Source: Lentisalinibacter salinarum (GTDB lineage Bacteria; Pseudomonadota; Gammaproteobacteria; Steroidobacterales; Woeseiaceae). From it: DNA of 64,000 nt. Below the pieces are notes generated by a model that saw only the letters and a list, made by a program, of their open reading frames with translations, was not told the DNA's origin and did not search any database. This document shows, in pieces, positions 43,159 through 51,705 of the stretch. The position numbers were made by a program, and so were the translations under genes. Within the stretch, counting starts at the first letter, position 1. Each line of letters opens with the position of its first letter. The DNA lies in NCBI RefSeq assembly GCF_040706555.1, contig NZ_JAPDRH010000004.1:372001-436000 (forward strand), read 5' to 3'.

Positions 43159-43854
43159 ATGTCCACTTTTCAGAGGATGTTCGCGCTTGCCGTGGTGGTC
43201 GCGCTGGGCGCGCCGGCGGCTGCAGGGGCACAGGATTTCAGCTTCACCTACCTCGAGGGCGGCTTCATTGCCGGCTTCGTCAATGACGTGGAGGAGTCCG
43301 AGACGTTCACGGACAACGGCACATTCGATCTCGAGACCGATGCCGGCGGCGGCGGCTTCATCGGTGGCGCGTGGCAGTTCTCGAAGAACATGCACCTGTT
43401 CGGTGATTATTCCTTGACCGGTCAGGAGCTCGAGGTCAGGGACGGCATCGACACCGTCGAGGGTGATTTCGACGTGGTGCGGTGGCGGATCGGTGTCGGC
43501 TATGCCTACCCGTTCTCGCCGACAGCGAGCTTCTACGGGCGGCTCACCTTTGACAATGCCGAGTTCAAGGATGTGCGGGTCGCCGGATTCGATCTCGACG
43601 CCGACGTCGACGACGACGGTATTGGCGCCGAGGTCGGCATGATCTGGGCGGCGACACCAGTGCTCCACCTGCAGGGCCACGTGCGCTACACGTCGGTCGG
43701 CGAGGTCGTTACCAAGGGCTCCGATACCTTCGACTCGGACACCCTGGTCGCCCTGAACGGCCGCTGGTACTTGCGGCCTGACATCGCATTGATGACTGGC
43801 TACGAGTTCGGCAAGATCACCACCTGGAACGTGGGCGTGCGGTTCACGTTCTGA
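43159..43854 (+). CDS. Outer-membrane beta-barrel protein (opacity/OmpA-like barrel)
   Basis: A 231-residue protein: signal peptide (MFALAVVVALGAPAAAGAQ, residues 7-25), then alternating strands (FSFTYLEGGFIAGFVNDVEE; GGGFIGGAWQFSKNMHLFGD; VRWRIGVGYAYPFSPTASFY) to the C-terminal YEFGKITTWNVGVRFTF with the terminal phenylalanine used by the BAM machinery. It resembles eight-stranded opacity-type barrels. Role unknown. ATG at 43159 follows a GGGGTGA sequence. Confidence 0.85.
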   Translation: MSTFQRMFALAVVVALGAPAAAGAQDFSFTYLEGGFIAGFVNDVEESETFTDNGTFDLETDAGGGGFIGGAWQFSKNMHLFGDYSLTGQELEVRDGIDTVEGDFDVVRWRIGVGYAYPFSPTASFYGRLTFDNAEFKDVRVAGFDLDADVDDDGIGAEVGMIWAATPVLHLQGHVRYTSVGEVVTKGSDTFDSDTLVALNGRWYLRPDIALMTGYEFGKITTWNVGVRFTF

Positions 43855-44050
43855 GTTTTTCCAATCCCGCTGCCTCTCCTACTTGAGCGAGCATGGCCGC
43901 GAAGCCCCTGTCGGAAGCGGTCATATTCCCGCAATCGGCCTTACGCTCGAGGCCGTGGACCCAGGATACAAGCCGTGCGTTTAGGGAGAACATCTTCCGG
44001 ATAGAGCATGGCACTCCCAGTTGGGTTGTCGTCGTTGTCCAAATATCCAA
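43844..44050 (-). CDS. Possible small protein
   Basis: A 68-residue frame, convergent with and overlapping the barrel gene by 11 bp. The second half (GLERKADCGNMTASDRGFAA) has a reasonable amino-acid composition, but there is no recognised family and no clear ribosome-binding site. It may be a remnant. Confidence 0.25.
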   Translation of the reverse strand: MDIWTTTTTQLGVPCSIRKMFSLNARLVSWVHGLERKADCGNMTASDRGFAAMLAQVGEAAGLEKLRT

Positions 44051-44067
44051 TTAATTATCCCAACGGC

Positions 44068-44222
44068 ATGACATTCCTGCCATGAGCCACATGACTAATT
44101 GCCCACATCGCCGAGTAATACAGGTTGCGCCGATGATGGATTGGACGGAAGGGATCGGACTAGCATTGTAAGATCAGCAGCTTACGGATTCAGTCTATCG
44201 GCAAGACGCACCAATGTCGCAC
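44068..44222 (+). repeat. 155-bp dispersed repeat, copy A (MITE-like)
   Basis: Aligns without gaps to 54881-55035 over 155 bp with about 24 mismatches by hand count (about 85% identity). The ends are imperfect inverted repeats: GACATTCCTGC at the left against GCACCAATGTC at the right. No open frame is conserved between the copies, so it is probably a non-coding element. A 24-bp partial match to its left end occurs at 49577-49600. No target-site duplication is obvious. Confidence 0.7.
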
Positions 44223-44380
44223 CTAATTTTCCGGTTGTTCTGCCATGAATTCGGTGTTGCAACGCTTTCCGGCGGCCATTTACCGACAAGCCCGTACTTC
44301 GTTGGAACACAGAATCTGGAGGAGCGGCCCGGAGACCCGATGGCCGAATCCAGGAGGGAAAGCCGCCGGCCGCCAGCGTG
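44223..44380. other. Spacer between repeat copy A and the toxin gene
   Basis: With the flanking repeat and the uncertain small frame, 43855-44380 holds no confidently called gene. Nothing further is identified in 44223-44380. Confidence 0.4.
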
Positions 44381-44671
44381 CTAAAGGTGCCGCGTAACGT
44401 CCATGCGGTAGTGCAAGACACGGACGATGAGAATCGCAGTATCCGTTGTCTGGTAGAACACGATGTGTGAACGGTGCTCGTAGCGGCGCAGGGCAGGCCC
44501 GAGCTGCTCGGCGCGTCGGCCGAGTCTCGCATTGGCCGCCAGTTGCTCAAAGCAGGTCCCAAGGTCGTCGCGATAGCGTCGCGCCTGTTCAATGCCGAAT
44601 CGCTCGATCGTATATTCGGCGATCGCCTCGAGGTCCATCGCCGCCCGCTTTGAAAAACGGTAGTCAGCCAT
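44381..44671 (-). CDS. RelE/ParE-family toxin
   Basis: A 96-residue protein with the ParE pattern: YRFSKRAAMDLEAIAEYTIE (4-23), FGIEQARRYRDDL, and ILIVRVLHYRMDVTRHL at the C-terminus. ParE toxins poison DNA gyrase; RelE relatives cleave mRNA; the missing RelE catalytic residues and the partner type favour ParE. It overlaps the antitoxin gene by 8 bp and is downstream of it. It lies beside the 155-bp repeat. Confidence 0.88.
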   Translation of the reverse strand: MADYRFSKRAAMDLEAIAEYTIERFGIEQARRYRDDLGTCFEQLAANARLGRRAEQLGPALRRYEHRSHIVFYQTTDTAILIVRVLHYRMDVTRHL

Positions 44672-44909
44672 TCGATGCCCGGTATCGAGACTCCGCCGCG
44701 GCCCAGATATCGTCGAGACTGCGGTCGCTCGGGCCGCTGGCGAGGCCTTCGTCGATGGCGGCTTTCAGGGCACTGACCTTTTCCTGCTCCCGCCGGATCA
44801 GGTCGCGCAGATACTCGCTGTCATTGGTGTAATCACCGCTGGCAACCTGCGCCTTGATCCAATCGTCCTGGGCGTCCGTGAGTGTGATCGTCTTGCGTAC
44901 TGTCGCCAT
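44664..44909 (-). CDS. ParD-type antitoxin
   Basis: An 81-residue protein: an N-terminal ribbon-helix-helix (RKTITLTDAQDDWIKAQVAS, then YTNDSEYLRDLIRREQEK) for DNA binding and a C-terminal toxin-neutralising tail (LASGPSDRSLDDIWAAAESR). It precedes the toxin and overlaps it by 8 bp, as is standard for parDE. An AGGAG ribosome-binding site is at the right distance. Autoregulation through the dyad at 44944-44957 is likely. Confidence 0.9.
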   Translation of the reverse strand: MATVRKTITLTDAQDDWIKAQVASGDYTNDSEYLRDLIRREQEKVSALKAAIDEGLASGPSDRSLDDIWAAAESRYRASNG

Positions 44910-44943
44910 CTACTAAGACTCCTCTATCGGCGTCATACGATTG

Positions 44944-44957
44944 ATGCAATATAGCAT
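44944..44957 (-). promoter_or_regulatory. Candidate autoregulatory operator/-10 of the toxin-antitoxin operon
   Basis: ATGCAATATAGCAT is a near-perfect palindrome (one mismatched pair) 35 bp upstream of the antitoxin start. Read leftward it includes TATATT, a good -10 hexamer, so a ParD dimer bound here would block the promoter. Confidence 0.4.
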
Positions 44958-45198
44958 AACGAAAGAGTACGCAGCTGCGTGAGCTGGATCGCGCGACGAA
45001 GGCCGGCGTGCTGCCTGAACGACTAGGTAGTTTATCTGATGCCCGGTCGAGTTCAGGTCAAAGACTCACTGTAAGTTCAGACGCCGTGGAGGCAGCTTTA
45101 CGGGCAAGCAGGCCGGTGTCCAGAAAGCCGGGTTTTACTGGGCGGTCCGAGCTATTGGGGCCAAACCAACCGGCTACGAGCGGACGGTGAGCGATCTA
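44958..45198. other. Intergenic stretch upstream of the toxin-antitoxin operon
   Basis: 44910-45218 holds no gene. Apart from the antitoxin control region and the hairpin at 45199-45217 I see nothing in it. Confidence 0.4.
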
Positions 45199-45217
45199 AA
45201 GGCCCCGGGCGGGCCTT
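45199..45217 (-). terminator. Hairpin directly after the membrane protein gene
   Basis: A perfect 7-bp stem AAGGCCC / GGGCCTT with a 5-base loop begins two bases after the stop of the leftward gene at 45219. Only a short TTTA follows on that strand, so termination may be weak. Confidence 0.4.
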
Positions 45218-45218
45218 C

Positions 45219-45890
45219 TCAACCTGCCTGGGCCTGATCCCGGGCTTCACGGAACATCAAGATCGCCTGTAGCGCGAAGCCACCGGTCATCGCAACGAAG
45301 ACGCCGAGCGATGCGTCTGCGCTCACGCCGAAAGCGTCGGTGACGAACAGGATCGCGGCGATGGGCATGATCGCCCGGCCACCCCAGCGGATTAGCCATG
45401 TGACGAGCCCTCGCTCGGGCAGCGTAAACGTGAATGCAACCAGCGAGAATGCGGCGAGGTGCAGTTTCATTCCCGAAACGAAGACATGCAGCGTGATCCG
45501 CTCGCCGGTGATTTCCTGCCCCGCGCCGGCGAGACCGAGCGAGCCCACCATCAGCAGGTTCTCGGATACATCCAGCACCATGGTGGCGAGAATCGCAAGC
45601 CCGCTAGCCCACGCGGCAGGCGGGCAGCGGTCACGAAAACCGATGACCGCGAAACAGACCGCCCCGGCATAGCAGAGTGCGAACAATCCATCGAGGAACA
45701 GCGCCGTTCGCAATGCCGGGTCGGCAGCCTGCAGAAAGGCGGTGAAGGTTGCCGGGTCCGAGAAGGTCTCCAACGGATCCTGTGCCGCCGTGCCTGATGA
45801 CGCGAGGATGACAGCCGTACCCAGAAGCATCAGCGTGAGCGAGAGCACACTGAATACACCTGCAGTGCGAAGTGATTGCGCTACGTTCAT
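45219..45890 (-). CDS. Integral membrane protein of unknown function
   Basis: A 223-residue protein with about six membrane segments (residues 10-32, 60-82, 91-108, 130-152 and two near the C-terminus: IMPIAAILFVTDAFGVS; LGVFVAMTGGFALQAILMF). I do not recognise a named family or catalytic motif. It appears monocistronic. Confidence 0.65.
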   Translation of the reverse strand: MNVAQSLRTAGVFSVLSLTLMLLGTAVILASSGTAAQDPLETFSDPATFTAFLQAADPALRTALFLDGLFALCYAGAVCFAVIGFRDRCPPAAWASGLAILATMVLDVSENLLMVGSLGLAGAGQEITGERITLHVFVSGMKLHLAAFSLVAFTFTLPERGLVTWLIRWGGRAIMPIAAILFVTDAFGVSADASLGVFVAMTGGFALQAILMFREARDQAQAG

Positions 45891-46086
45891 ACTGCGGACT
45901 CCGACACTTAGCGATAGGTTAGATCAACCGCCCAGGTAATCCCTGGACTACCAGCGCCGCTGAGATGCCTTACATCGCCGGTTCACGCTGCTTCCGCGCC
46001 GAATCGCCGGCATCGCCCGGCCACTTCCCGACGTAGCCGAGCCACCAAACTCTGAGACGTTCTCCGTCGGGCTAATCATCAAGCGC

Positions 46087-47640
46087 TTATCTTAAATTCT
46101 TGAAGACACGCGGGTCTATTGCCGCAGCGCCAAGCATCCCACCTAGCAGGGCTCCGGCGATGCCTGGCGTCGCAACGTCCTGACCCGAGAGGAACAACCC
46201 CGGCACCGGCGTCCGCGCATTGAGAGCGTCGGAAAGAAGACGGCGCGGTGTGGTTTCGATACCGTAGAAGCCGCCTTGCTCATGACCCGTGAAAGAGGCA
46301 GTAGCGAGTGGCGTGCCGAGCTCACAGTGGACAATTAGCGGTTCGAGCGCCGGGAACTTTGCAGCGAAGAACGCTACGAGCCTCGCTTCGACGTGCTGCT
46401 TGAGCGAACGCCACTCGTCTGCGCGTGTTTCGGTTCCGCCCTCGGCAAACTCAACCACATCGGACCATTCAGCCCAGACGAACGCCTCACCCGTATGTCG
46501 GTTCGAAGGCCCTGGATTGTGCATGGGATCCTTGAGCGACGGAAACGAGATGAACATCCACGGAATCGGCTCGTCGTCAGTCGGTGACCAGATGACGTCG
46601 TTGGTATTCCAGCTCTCGTAGAACCAGTGGTTTGCTCGCGTTGCGCCATGTCGGGCGATATCACCCTCGAAGCCGATGAAGATCTCGAAGTGACACATCG
46701 AGGGTTTGAATGTGGCTATCTCCCGGGCCCACTCCTGCTGACGAACATCCTCCGACAGCAAATGCCGAATGGTCACGTGGGCTCCGACAGCCGAGACGAT
46801 GACCGGCGCCCGGAACTCTTCACCGGAGCTCGTGCGCACACCGACGGCTTTGCCGTCCTCGATCACGATGGCGCTGACCGGTGTGCCGGCGCGGGCGCTG
46901 CCGCCGGCTGCCTCGATCACCGGGACCAGACCCGCGGCGATCGCCGAGGCGCCGCCAAGGGGATAGGCGGCCCCTTCGAGGTAGTGGCCCATGATCAGTG
47001 CGTGCACAGCAAAGCTCGCCTCCGTCGGTTTGCCACCATAGGTGCCCCATTGTGCCGATAACACAGCGGCCAGCCGCGGATCGGATACGATTTCCTCGAT
47101 CACCTCGTGAGTGGTGCGGCCACACCACCGCTCGAGCTTTCTCCTGTTCCACCAGCTATGGGCCGCGCGGAAGGGTTCGGGGAGTGCCCGCTCGGTGCTA
47201 ACCGCCCGCATGGCGTCCTCGGCAGCGGCCAATGCTTCGAAATACGCGTCGATCTCCTCGGCGTGGCCGGGGAATCGATCCTTGAGTTCCATCTTGTATG
47301 CGTCGGCGGGGCGTCCGACAGAGATGTCCAGTCCATCCGGAAAGTGCAGCACGTCATAGACCGTGCCGACCGAACGGAACTCGATGGTCCTGCCGCTGAG
47401 CCAGTCGAGAATTCGCCCGGCGAACTGATCGTGGCCGAACAATCCGCAGTAGTGGAGACCGACGTCCCAGGTGAATCCGTCCCGGGAGAATGTGTGTGTG
47501 AGCCCGCCGATCGTCTGCGCCTGCTCCAACAGCAATACTCTGTGACCCAGGCGCGAAAGGGCGGCTGCCGTCGTCATGCCGCCCATGCCAGAGCCTATGA
47601 CGATGACATCGAATCCATTGTCGTTTGTCTGCTTCTTCAT
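46087..47640 (-). CDS. FAD-dependent oxidoreductase, phytoene desaturase/RetSat type
   Basis: A 517-residue flavoprotein. The N-terminal dinucleotide-binding motif is VIVIGSGMGGMTTAAALSRL (12-31), then VLLLEQAQTIGGLTHTF. A second FAD segment at the C-terminus reads PGLFLSGQDVATPGIAGALL (about 483-502). This is the arrangement of carotenoid desaturases and retinol saturase-like enzymes, which act on polyene or isoprenoid substrates. The start at 47640 (MKKQTNDNG) is preferred over 47676. It lies 16 bp after the MBL gene on the same strand, so the two are likely cotranscribed. Confidence 0.88.
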   Translation of the reverse strand: MKKQTNDNGFDVIVIGSGMGGMTTAAALSRLGHRVLLLEQAQTIGGLTHTFSRDGFTWDVGLHYCGLFGHDQFAGRILDWLSGRTIEFRSVGTVYDVLHFPDGLDISVGRPADAYKMELKDRFPGHAEEIDAYFEALAAAEDAMRAVSTERALPEPFRAAHSWWNRRKLERWCGRTTHEVIEEIVSDPRLAAVLSAQWGTYGGKPTEASFAVHALIMGHYLEGAAYPLGGASAIAAGLVPVIEAAGGSARAGTPVSAIVIEDGKAVGVRTSSGEEFRAPVIVSAVGAHVTIRHLLSEDVRQQEWAREIATFKPSMCHFEIFIGFEGDIARHGATRANHWFYESWNTNDVIWSPTDDEPIPWMFISFPSLKDPMHNPGPSNRHTGEAFVWAEWSDVVEFAEGGTETRADEWRSLKQHVEARLVAFFAAKFPALEPLIVHCELGTPLATASFTGHEQGGFYGIETTPRRLLSDALNARTPVPGLFLSGQDVATPGIAGALLGGMLGAAAIDPRVFKNLR

Positions 47641-47656
47641 ACCATTGCCTCCCGAT

Positions 47657-48475
47657 CTACACGGTGGCAACGTCACCAGCTCCGAGAATCCTGCATTTCT
47701 TCCCGAGCGCCTCTACCTCGCGTTTGAACCTCGCGTCATCCGCGACCCCGAACTTCCTCTTCCAAAGAAACGGAACATTGTAGTGACAGGGAATGACCAG
47801 TTCCGGATCGATAAGCTCGACCGCCTGGATTGCGTCATCGACATCCATCGTCCAGGTATTCTGGCCGAATCCTCCGATCGGGAGCATGAGTACAGTCGGT
47901 CTCAGACCCTCCCAATCGGTCAGAAGCAGCGAGTCACCGAGATTCAGTACCGATTTCTTCCCGATAGTGACCAGGAAAGCCATCGAACCGATGCCAACAC
48001 GTTCGTCCGGGCCGGGCGCCTGCCTGTATGTGAATCCAAGCAGCGGCACCGCAATAGGCCCATGCACGGATCGAACGGCCTCAAAAGTGACGCCATCAAG
48101 CTTAATAGACTCACCGACATGGAGCGGGTGCAGGTTGTCGTATGGAACCCAGGATGTGAGCCCCCGACCACGCGGATCGACAACGAGCGTTTCTCCATTC
48201 TGCATCCTCGTCAGTCCGATACCGCACACGACATGAGCGCCCGACGCAGCGGCGATGCGGTCCGACTGCCAGTGATGGTCGGGATCGCCGTGCGTGATTA
48301 CGATATGAGTAACCGTGGACCACAGTTCTTTCGGGATCAGACTACGGAGGGCGAAGATCCAGAGGTTCTGACCAGGATCGATTACGATTCTTGCGCCGCC
48401 CGCTTCGACGAGAAATGCGTTGTACAAGTAATGGGTGATCTTCACTGACACTACTCCATCTCCAGTCTCGGCCAT
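47657..48475 (-). CDS. MBL-fold hydrolase with HxDxDH metal motif
   Basis: A 272-residue metallo-beta-lactamase-fold protein close to the UlaG/UPF0173 group: VIDPGQN, then the first metal motif THGDPDHHW with His62, Asp64, Asp66, His67, then GDSLLL, the LMLPIGGFGQNTWTMDVDDA segment and VIPCHYNVPFLW. The usual HxHxDH is HxDxDH (codon gat for the second ligand). Probably a lactonase or esterase-like enzyme; substrate unknown. It is upstream of, and 16 bp from, the FAD oxidoreductase, and divergent from the M23 gene. Confidence 0.82.
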   Translation of the reverse strand: MAETGDGVVSVKITHYLYNAFLVEAGGARIVIDPGQNLWIFALRSLIPKELWSTVTHIVITHGDPDHHWQSDRIAAASGAHVVCGIGLTRMQNGETLVVDPRGRGLTSWVPYDNLHPLHVGESIKLDGVTFEAVRSVHGPIAVPLLGFTYRQAPGPDERVGIGSMAFLVTIGKKSVLNLGDSLLLTDWEGLRPTVLMLPIGGFGQNTWTMDVDDAIQAVELIDPELVIPCHYNVPFLWKRKFGVADDARFKREVEALGKKCRILGAGDVATV

Positions 48476-48581
48476 TGCTGGAATCCGTCAATTATGGGTT
48501 GTACTGACGGCGGCTAACCGGAAGACGGCGTGCCTTCGAACCCGGTTGCGGTACCCTCGACCGTGGTGGGAGGAGTCGAGG

Positions 48582-49529
48582 ATGTGTTCGGGACCCGGCG
48601 TCGAAATGCGAGATCTACAGATGAATGAGTGCCTGGCAATCCTACTAGCCGCATACCCACTCGTCCTTTCGGCGATCGCGATCTATTGGCAGCTTTCTGG
48701 TCGATACCGAAGCCGATCTGCTTGGGCTATTCGGACAATGGCGGCGTCGAGCATCACGGTCTTTGCTTATCTTGCGGCGCCGTGGGCATTTACCAGCTAC
48801 TATCTTCGATTCATATTGCTCGGCATCTTTGCTGCCGTCTGCTGTTACTCGTACTGGAGGACCACGCGTAGACTCCTCCTTGTCCATGCGAGCAACATCA
48901 GCAGCCGCGCTCCCTCGGTGATCTTGCTCTTGCTGTTTGTCGGGCTGAACCTGTCAGCCGTCAGTCCACATTACTATCGCGCGGAGTCGCTTGGCGTGTC
49001 ATTCCCGCTCGCGAGCGGTAGCTTTTACGTGCTGCAGGGTGGTCAGAGCTTCGCGACAAATCCGTTTCATGTCCTTGCAGACAGCAGTCACGCGCTGGAT
49101 ATTGTCAAGCTCAACGCCTTCGGAAACCGCGCCAACGGCATCGCGCCGCGAGAATTAACCGACTATATGATCTTTGGTGAACAGCTTCGTAGCCCTTGTG
49201 CGGGAAGTATCCGGAACATGCGAGATGGTCTGCCGGACAATCGCCCTGGTGAGCCGGATGTAGGACGTCCGGAAGGAAATTACATCGTCCTGTCTTGCTC
49301 GGGCATCGACGTGCTGCTCGCGCACCTGCGACGGGACAGTATCCGGGTCAGAGCTGGTCAAAGAGTCGCCCAGGGAGAGCTTCTGGCCAAGGTGGGCAGT
49401 TCCGGAAACTCAATGGAGCCCCACCTGCATATCGAGGCGAAGAGGAACAGCAAAGGAATCGGTCTCGTGTTTGATGAGCGAGTGTTGTCGACCAACAGCC
49501 TCGTGAGGGATGATCGTGTATATCCATGA
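48582..49529 (+). CDS. Membrane-anchored M23 (LytM) family metallopeptidase
   Basis: A 315-residue protein. The first 120 residues hold several membrane helices (CLAILLAAYPLVLSAIAIYW; LRFILLGIFAAVCCYSYW; ILLLLFVGLNLSAV). The C-terminal domain has the M23 zinc site: HALD (codons at 49089-49100) and HLH in EPHLHIEAK (49422-49430), with GQRVAQGELLAKVGSSGNS before it. Such enzymes cut peptidoglycan cross-links. The ATG at 48582 has a strong GGGAGGAG; an internal ATG at 48621 is less supported. A deleted paralogue is at 27592-27888. Confidence 0.8.
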   Translation: MCSGPGVEMRDLQMNECLAILLAAYPLVLSAIAIYWQLSGRYRSRSAWAIRTMAASSITVFAYLAAPWAFTSYYLRFILLGIFAAVCCYSYWRTTRRLLLVHASNISSRAPSVILLLLFVGLNLSAVSPHYYRAESLGVSFPLASGSFYVLQGGQSFATNPFHVLADSSHALDIVKLNAFGNRANGIAPRELTDYMIFGEQLRSPCAGSIRNMRDGLPDNRPGEPDVGRPEGNYIVLSCSGIDVLLAHLRRDSIRVRAGQRVAQGELLAKVGSSGNSMEPHLHIEAKRNSKGIGLVFDERVLSTNSLVRDDRVYP

Positions 49530-49576
49530 GATATCCTACTTCTCCAAGAGTCGAGGGGCGCGTCCGGATAATTTTC

Positions 49577-49600
49577 ACGCCAGAATAGCCACATGAATAA
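49577..49600 (+). repeat. Partial match to the left end of the 155-bp repeat
   Basis: AGCCACATGAATAATTGCTC and the following four bases match the corresponding part of copies A and B with only two or three differences, then similarity stops. It may be a decayed fragment of the element or chance. Confidence 0.35.
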
Positions 49601-49785
49601 TTGCTCACATCTCACGACGGGATGCCCGCCTGTTTCAAAGCCGGAGACGACAAGGCTCCCGTCGGGAGTTGAAAGTCGTCCGGCAACCCGCAATGCGCCG
49701 TCTACCGGGAGTCGACGCCGAGCAGGATTGTGCATTGTGCAGATATAGTGCCTGCATTGATGCGAATGCCTCGTGCGACCTTGAG

Positions 49786-50862
49786 TTATCGGCTCGGTTG
49801 GGCAGCGCGGAGAGAAAAGTCGCCACCGAACCGACGCCGGTACTGCGCCGGCGTTACGCCCACCAGCCGAACGAACAGACGGCGGAAGGAAGCCGGATCA
49901 CTGTAGCCGACCGCGTCGGCGATGTCCTCGGCCGGGCGATCCGTACGCTCCAGCAGTTCCTTGGCGTACTCCACTCGCAGCTGTTGCAGATAACGCAGCG
50001 GCGTGACGCCGGCCGCGGCGCGGAAGCGACGCTCGAAGGTGCGCTGGGCCAGCCCGCTCGTCTCGCGGCTGCGGGCCAGGACGTCGCACTCCGTGAGATG
50101 TTCACCGATGAACTTCTGTGCGGCGCGCACGATGGAATCGGCGTGCTGCAGCCGTTCCTCGAGACAGGCATAGGGCAACTGGCTCTCCCGTGACCAGTCC
50201 ACCAGATAGAGTTTCGACGAAGCGACGGCCGCCTCCTGGCCCAGCAGGCGCGCAATAAGATAGAGGACGAGTTCCGTCCAGAGCGAGCCGCCGCCGGCCG
50301 TCACCAGCCGGTGGCCCTCGCCGCTCGGGACCAGCGCGCGCTCGGGTTGCACGCGGATTCCGGGGTAGCGGCGCCTGAGCTCCCCGGCGTAGGCCCAGTG
50401 CGAGGTGGCGACCTGGCCGTCGAGCAGGCCGGCGGCAGCGGGGACTGCCACGCCTGAACATGCAGCCGCGATCACCGCTCCCGCGGCGTATTGTTGCCGG
50501 AGCCATTCCAGCACCGAGTCGTCGTGGGGCGGCATATCGCCGGTCGGCTCGCCCAGCGATGGGACGAAGACCGCGTCGAAGTTGTCGGCCTCGTGCACGG
50601 CGGCAGCCGGATGGATCAGAACGCCGTGCCAGCCGGTCACGGGCTTGCGGCCCGCCGCGACAATGACCGTCTCCAGGCCCGGGGCGCCGTCCATACCCCC
50701 GCCGCCGAGGCGCACGCCCGCGGTGCTGAAGATGTCCAGCGCGCCGAACAGCGCGCTCGCGTGCGCGGAGGGTACCGCGAGCAGGGCCACTCTGGGCTTG
50801 CCGACCGGATTTCGACTCTCTGTGGCGCGATCGGCCCGATTCTGTTCGTATCGCCTCTTCAC
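49786..50862 (-). CDS. AraC-family regulator with DJ-1/PfpI domain (GlxA/FtrA type)
   Basis: A 358-residue protein. The N-terminal DJ-1/PfpI-like domain (about 25-210) has AVIAAACSGVAVPAAAGLLD with the elbow cysteine, and the C-terminal AraC HTH pair (about 235-340) has EHLTECDVLARSRETSGLAQ, RTFERRFRAAAGVTPLRYLQ and DAVGYSDPASFRRLF. It is divergent from the mddA-like operon with only 54 bp between the starts and probably controls it. Confidence 0.9.
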   Translation of the reverse strand: MKRRYEQNRADRATESRNPVGKPRVALLAVPSAHASALFGALDIFSTAGVRLGGGGMDGAPGLETVIVAAGRKPVTGWHGVLIHPAAAVHEADNFDAVFVPSLGEPTGDMPPHDDSVLEWLRQQYAAGAVIAAACSGVAVPAAAGLLDGQVATSHWAYAGELRRRYPGIRVQPERALVPSGEGHRLVTAGGGSLWTELVLYLIARLLGQEAAVASSKLYLVDWSRESQLPYACLEERLQHADSIVRAAQKFIGEHLTECDVLARSRETSGLAQRTFERRFRAAAGVTPLRYLQQLRVEYAKELLERTDRPAEDIADAVGYSDPASFRRLFVRLVGVTPAQYRRRFGGDFSLRAAQPSR

Positions 50863-50916
50863 GCTTCGCCCCCGCTGCGGAGAATGGCGGCCAGCTTCCC
50901 TAATTCGGAAAGGATC

Positions 50917-51705
50917 ATGCTGGCAAGGACGGGAATTTTACTATACGGCGCGGTTGCCTACCTTTTGGCGCTCGCGAACATCGCCTACCTGATCGGCTTC
51001 ATTGCGGACCGGGGCGTGCCGAAGGGCATCAACGACGGACCTGAGGGTCCGCTCTGGCTCGCGCTCGGGGTGGACGCCGGGCTGATCGCCCTGTTCGGGC
51101 TCCATCACTCGATTACTGCGCGGCGTCGCTTCAAGGCATGGTGGACGCGGATCGTGCCGCCGTCGATGGAACGGGCGACCTACCTCTATATGACGGCGGT
51201 CACTACGGCGTTGCTCGTCCTGTTCTGGCGGCCGATTCCGGTAACGCTCTGGGAGGTGGAAGGCGGCGTCGCCGGCGCCGCGATCGCGGCTGCCTATCTC
51301 GGCGTCTTCGGGATGATGTTCCTGGCCACCTTCCATTTCGGCCACCTCGAGTTCTTCGGGCTGCGCCAGGCCTACGACCGTTTCCAAGGCCGCGTTGGCC
51401 GTGGCACCGGGTTCGCGGCACGCTGGCTGTACGCCGTCGTGCGCCATCCCATCGGTCTCGGCTGGATGGTCGCGCCTTGGCTCACGCCGCACATGACAGC
51501 GGGTCAACTCGTCTTCGCGCTCGGGACGGCGTCCTACGTGCTGGCGGCCACGCCGCACGAGGAGGCCGACCTCGTGGCCGAGCTGGGCGACGACTATCGC
51601 CGCTACCGCCAGCGCGTGCCGGCCTTCGTTCCTGGGCGCGTTCCTGCCGCAGGCCGGTCCGCCACCGACGATATTTCCAGTCAACCTCAGGAGATCAACG
51701 GATGA
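50917..51705 (+). CDS. mddA: MddA-like methanethiol S-methyltransferase (membrane)
   Basis: A 262-residue integral membrane protein with about five helices. Resemblance to MddA rests on the N-terminus YGAVAYLLALANIAYLIGF, PEGPLWLALGVDAGLIALFG followed by LHHSITARRRFKAWWTRIVP, PPSMERATYLYMTAVTTALL, GHLEFFGLRQAY, and the C-terminal isoprenylcysteine-methyltransferase-like YAVVRHPIGLGWMVAPWLTP and HEEADLVAELGDDYRRYRQR. MddA methylates methanethiol to dimethyl sulfide using SAM. A related NnrU/ICMT-type function cannot be excluded. ATG follows AAAGGA; overlaps the next gene by 4 bp. Confidence 0.75.
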   Translation: MLARTGILLYGAVAYLLALANIAYLIGFIADRGVPKGINDGPEGPLWLALGVDAGLIALFGLHHSITARRRFKAWWTRIVPPSMERATYLYMTAVTTALLVLFWRPIPVTLWEVEGGVAGAAIAAAYLGVFGMMFLATFHFGHLEFFGLRQAYDRFQGRVGRGTGFAARWLYAVVRHPIGLGWMVAPWLTPHMTAGQLVFALGTASYVLAATPHEEADLVAELGDDYRRYRQRVPAFVPGRVPAAGRSATDDISSQPQEING

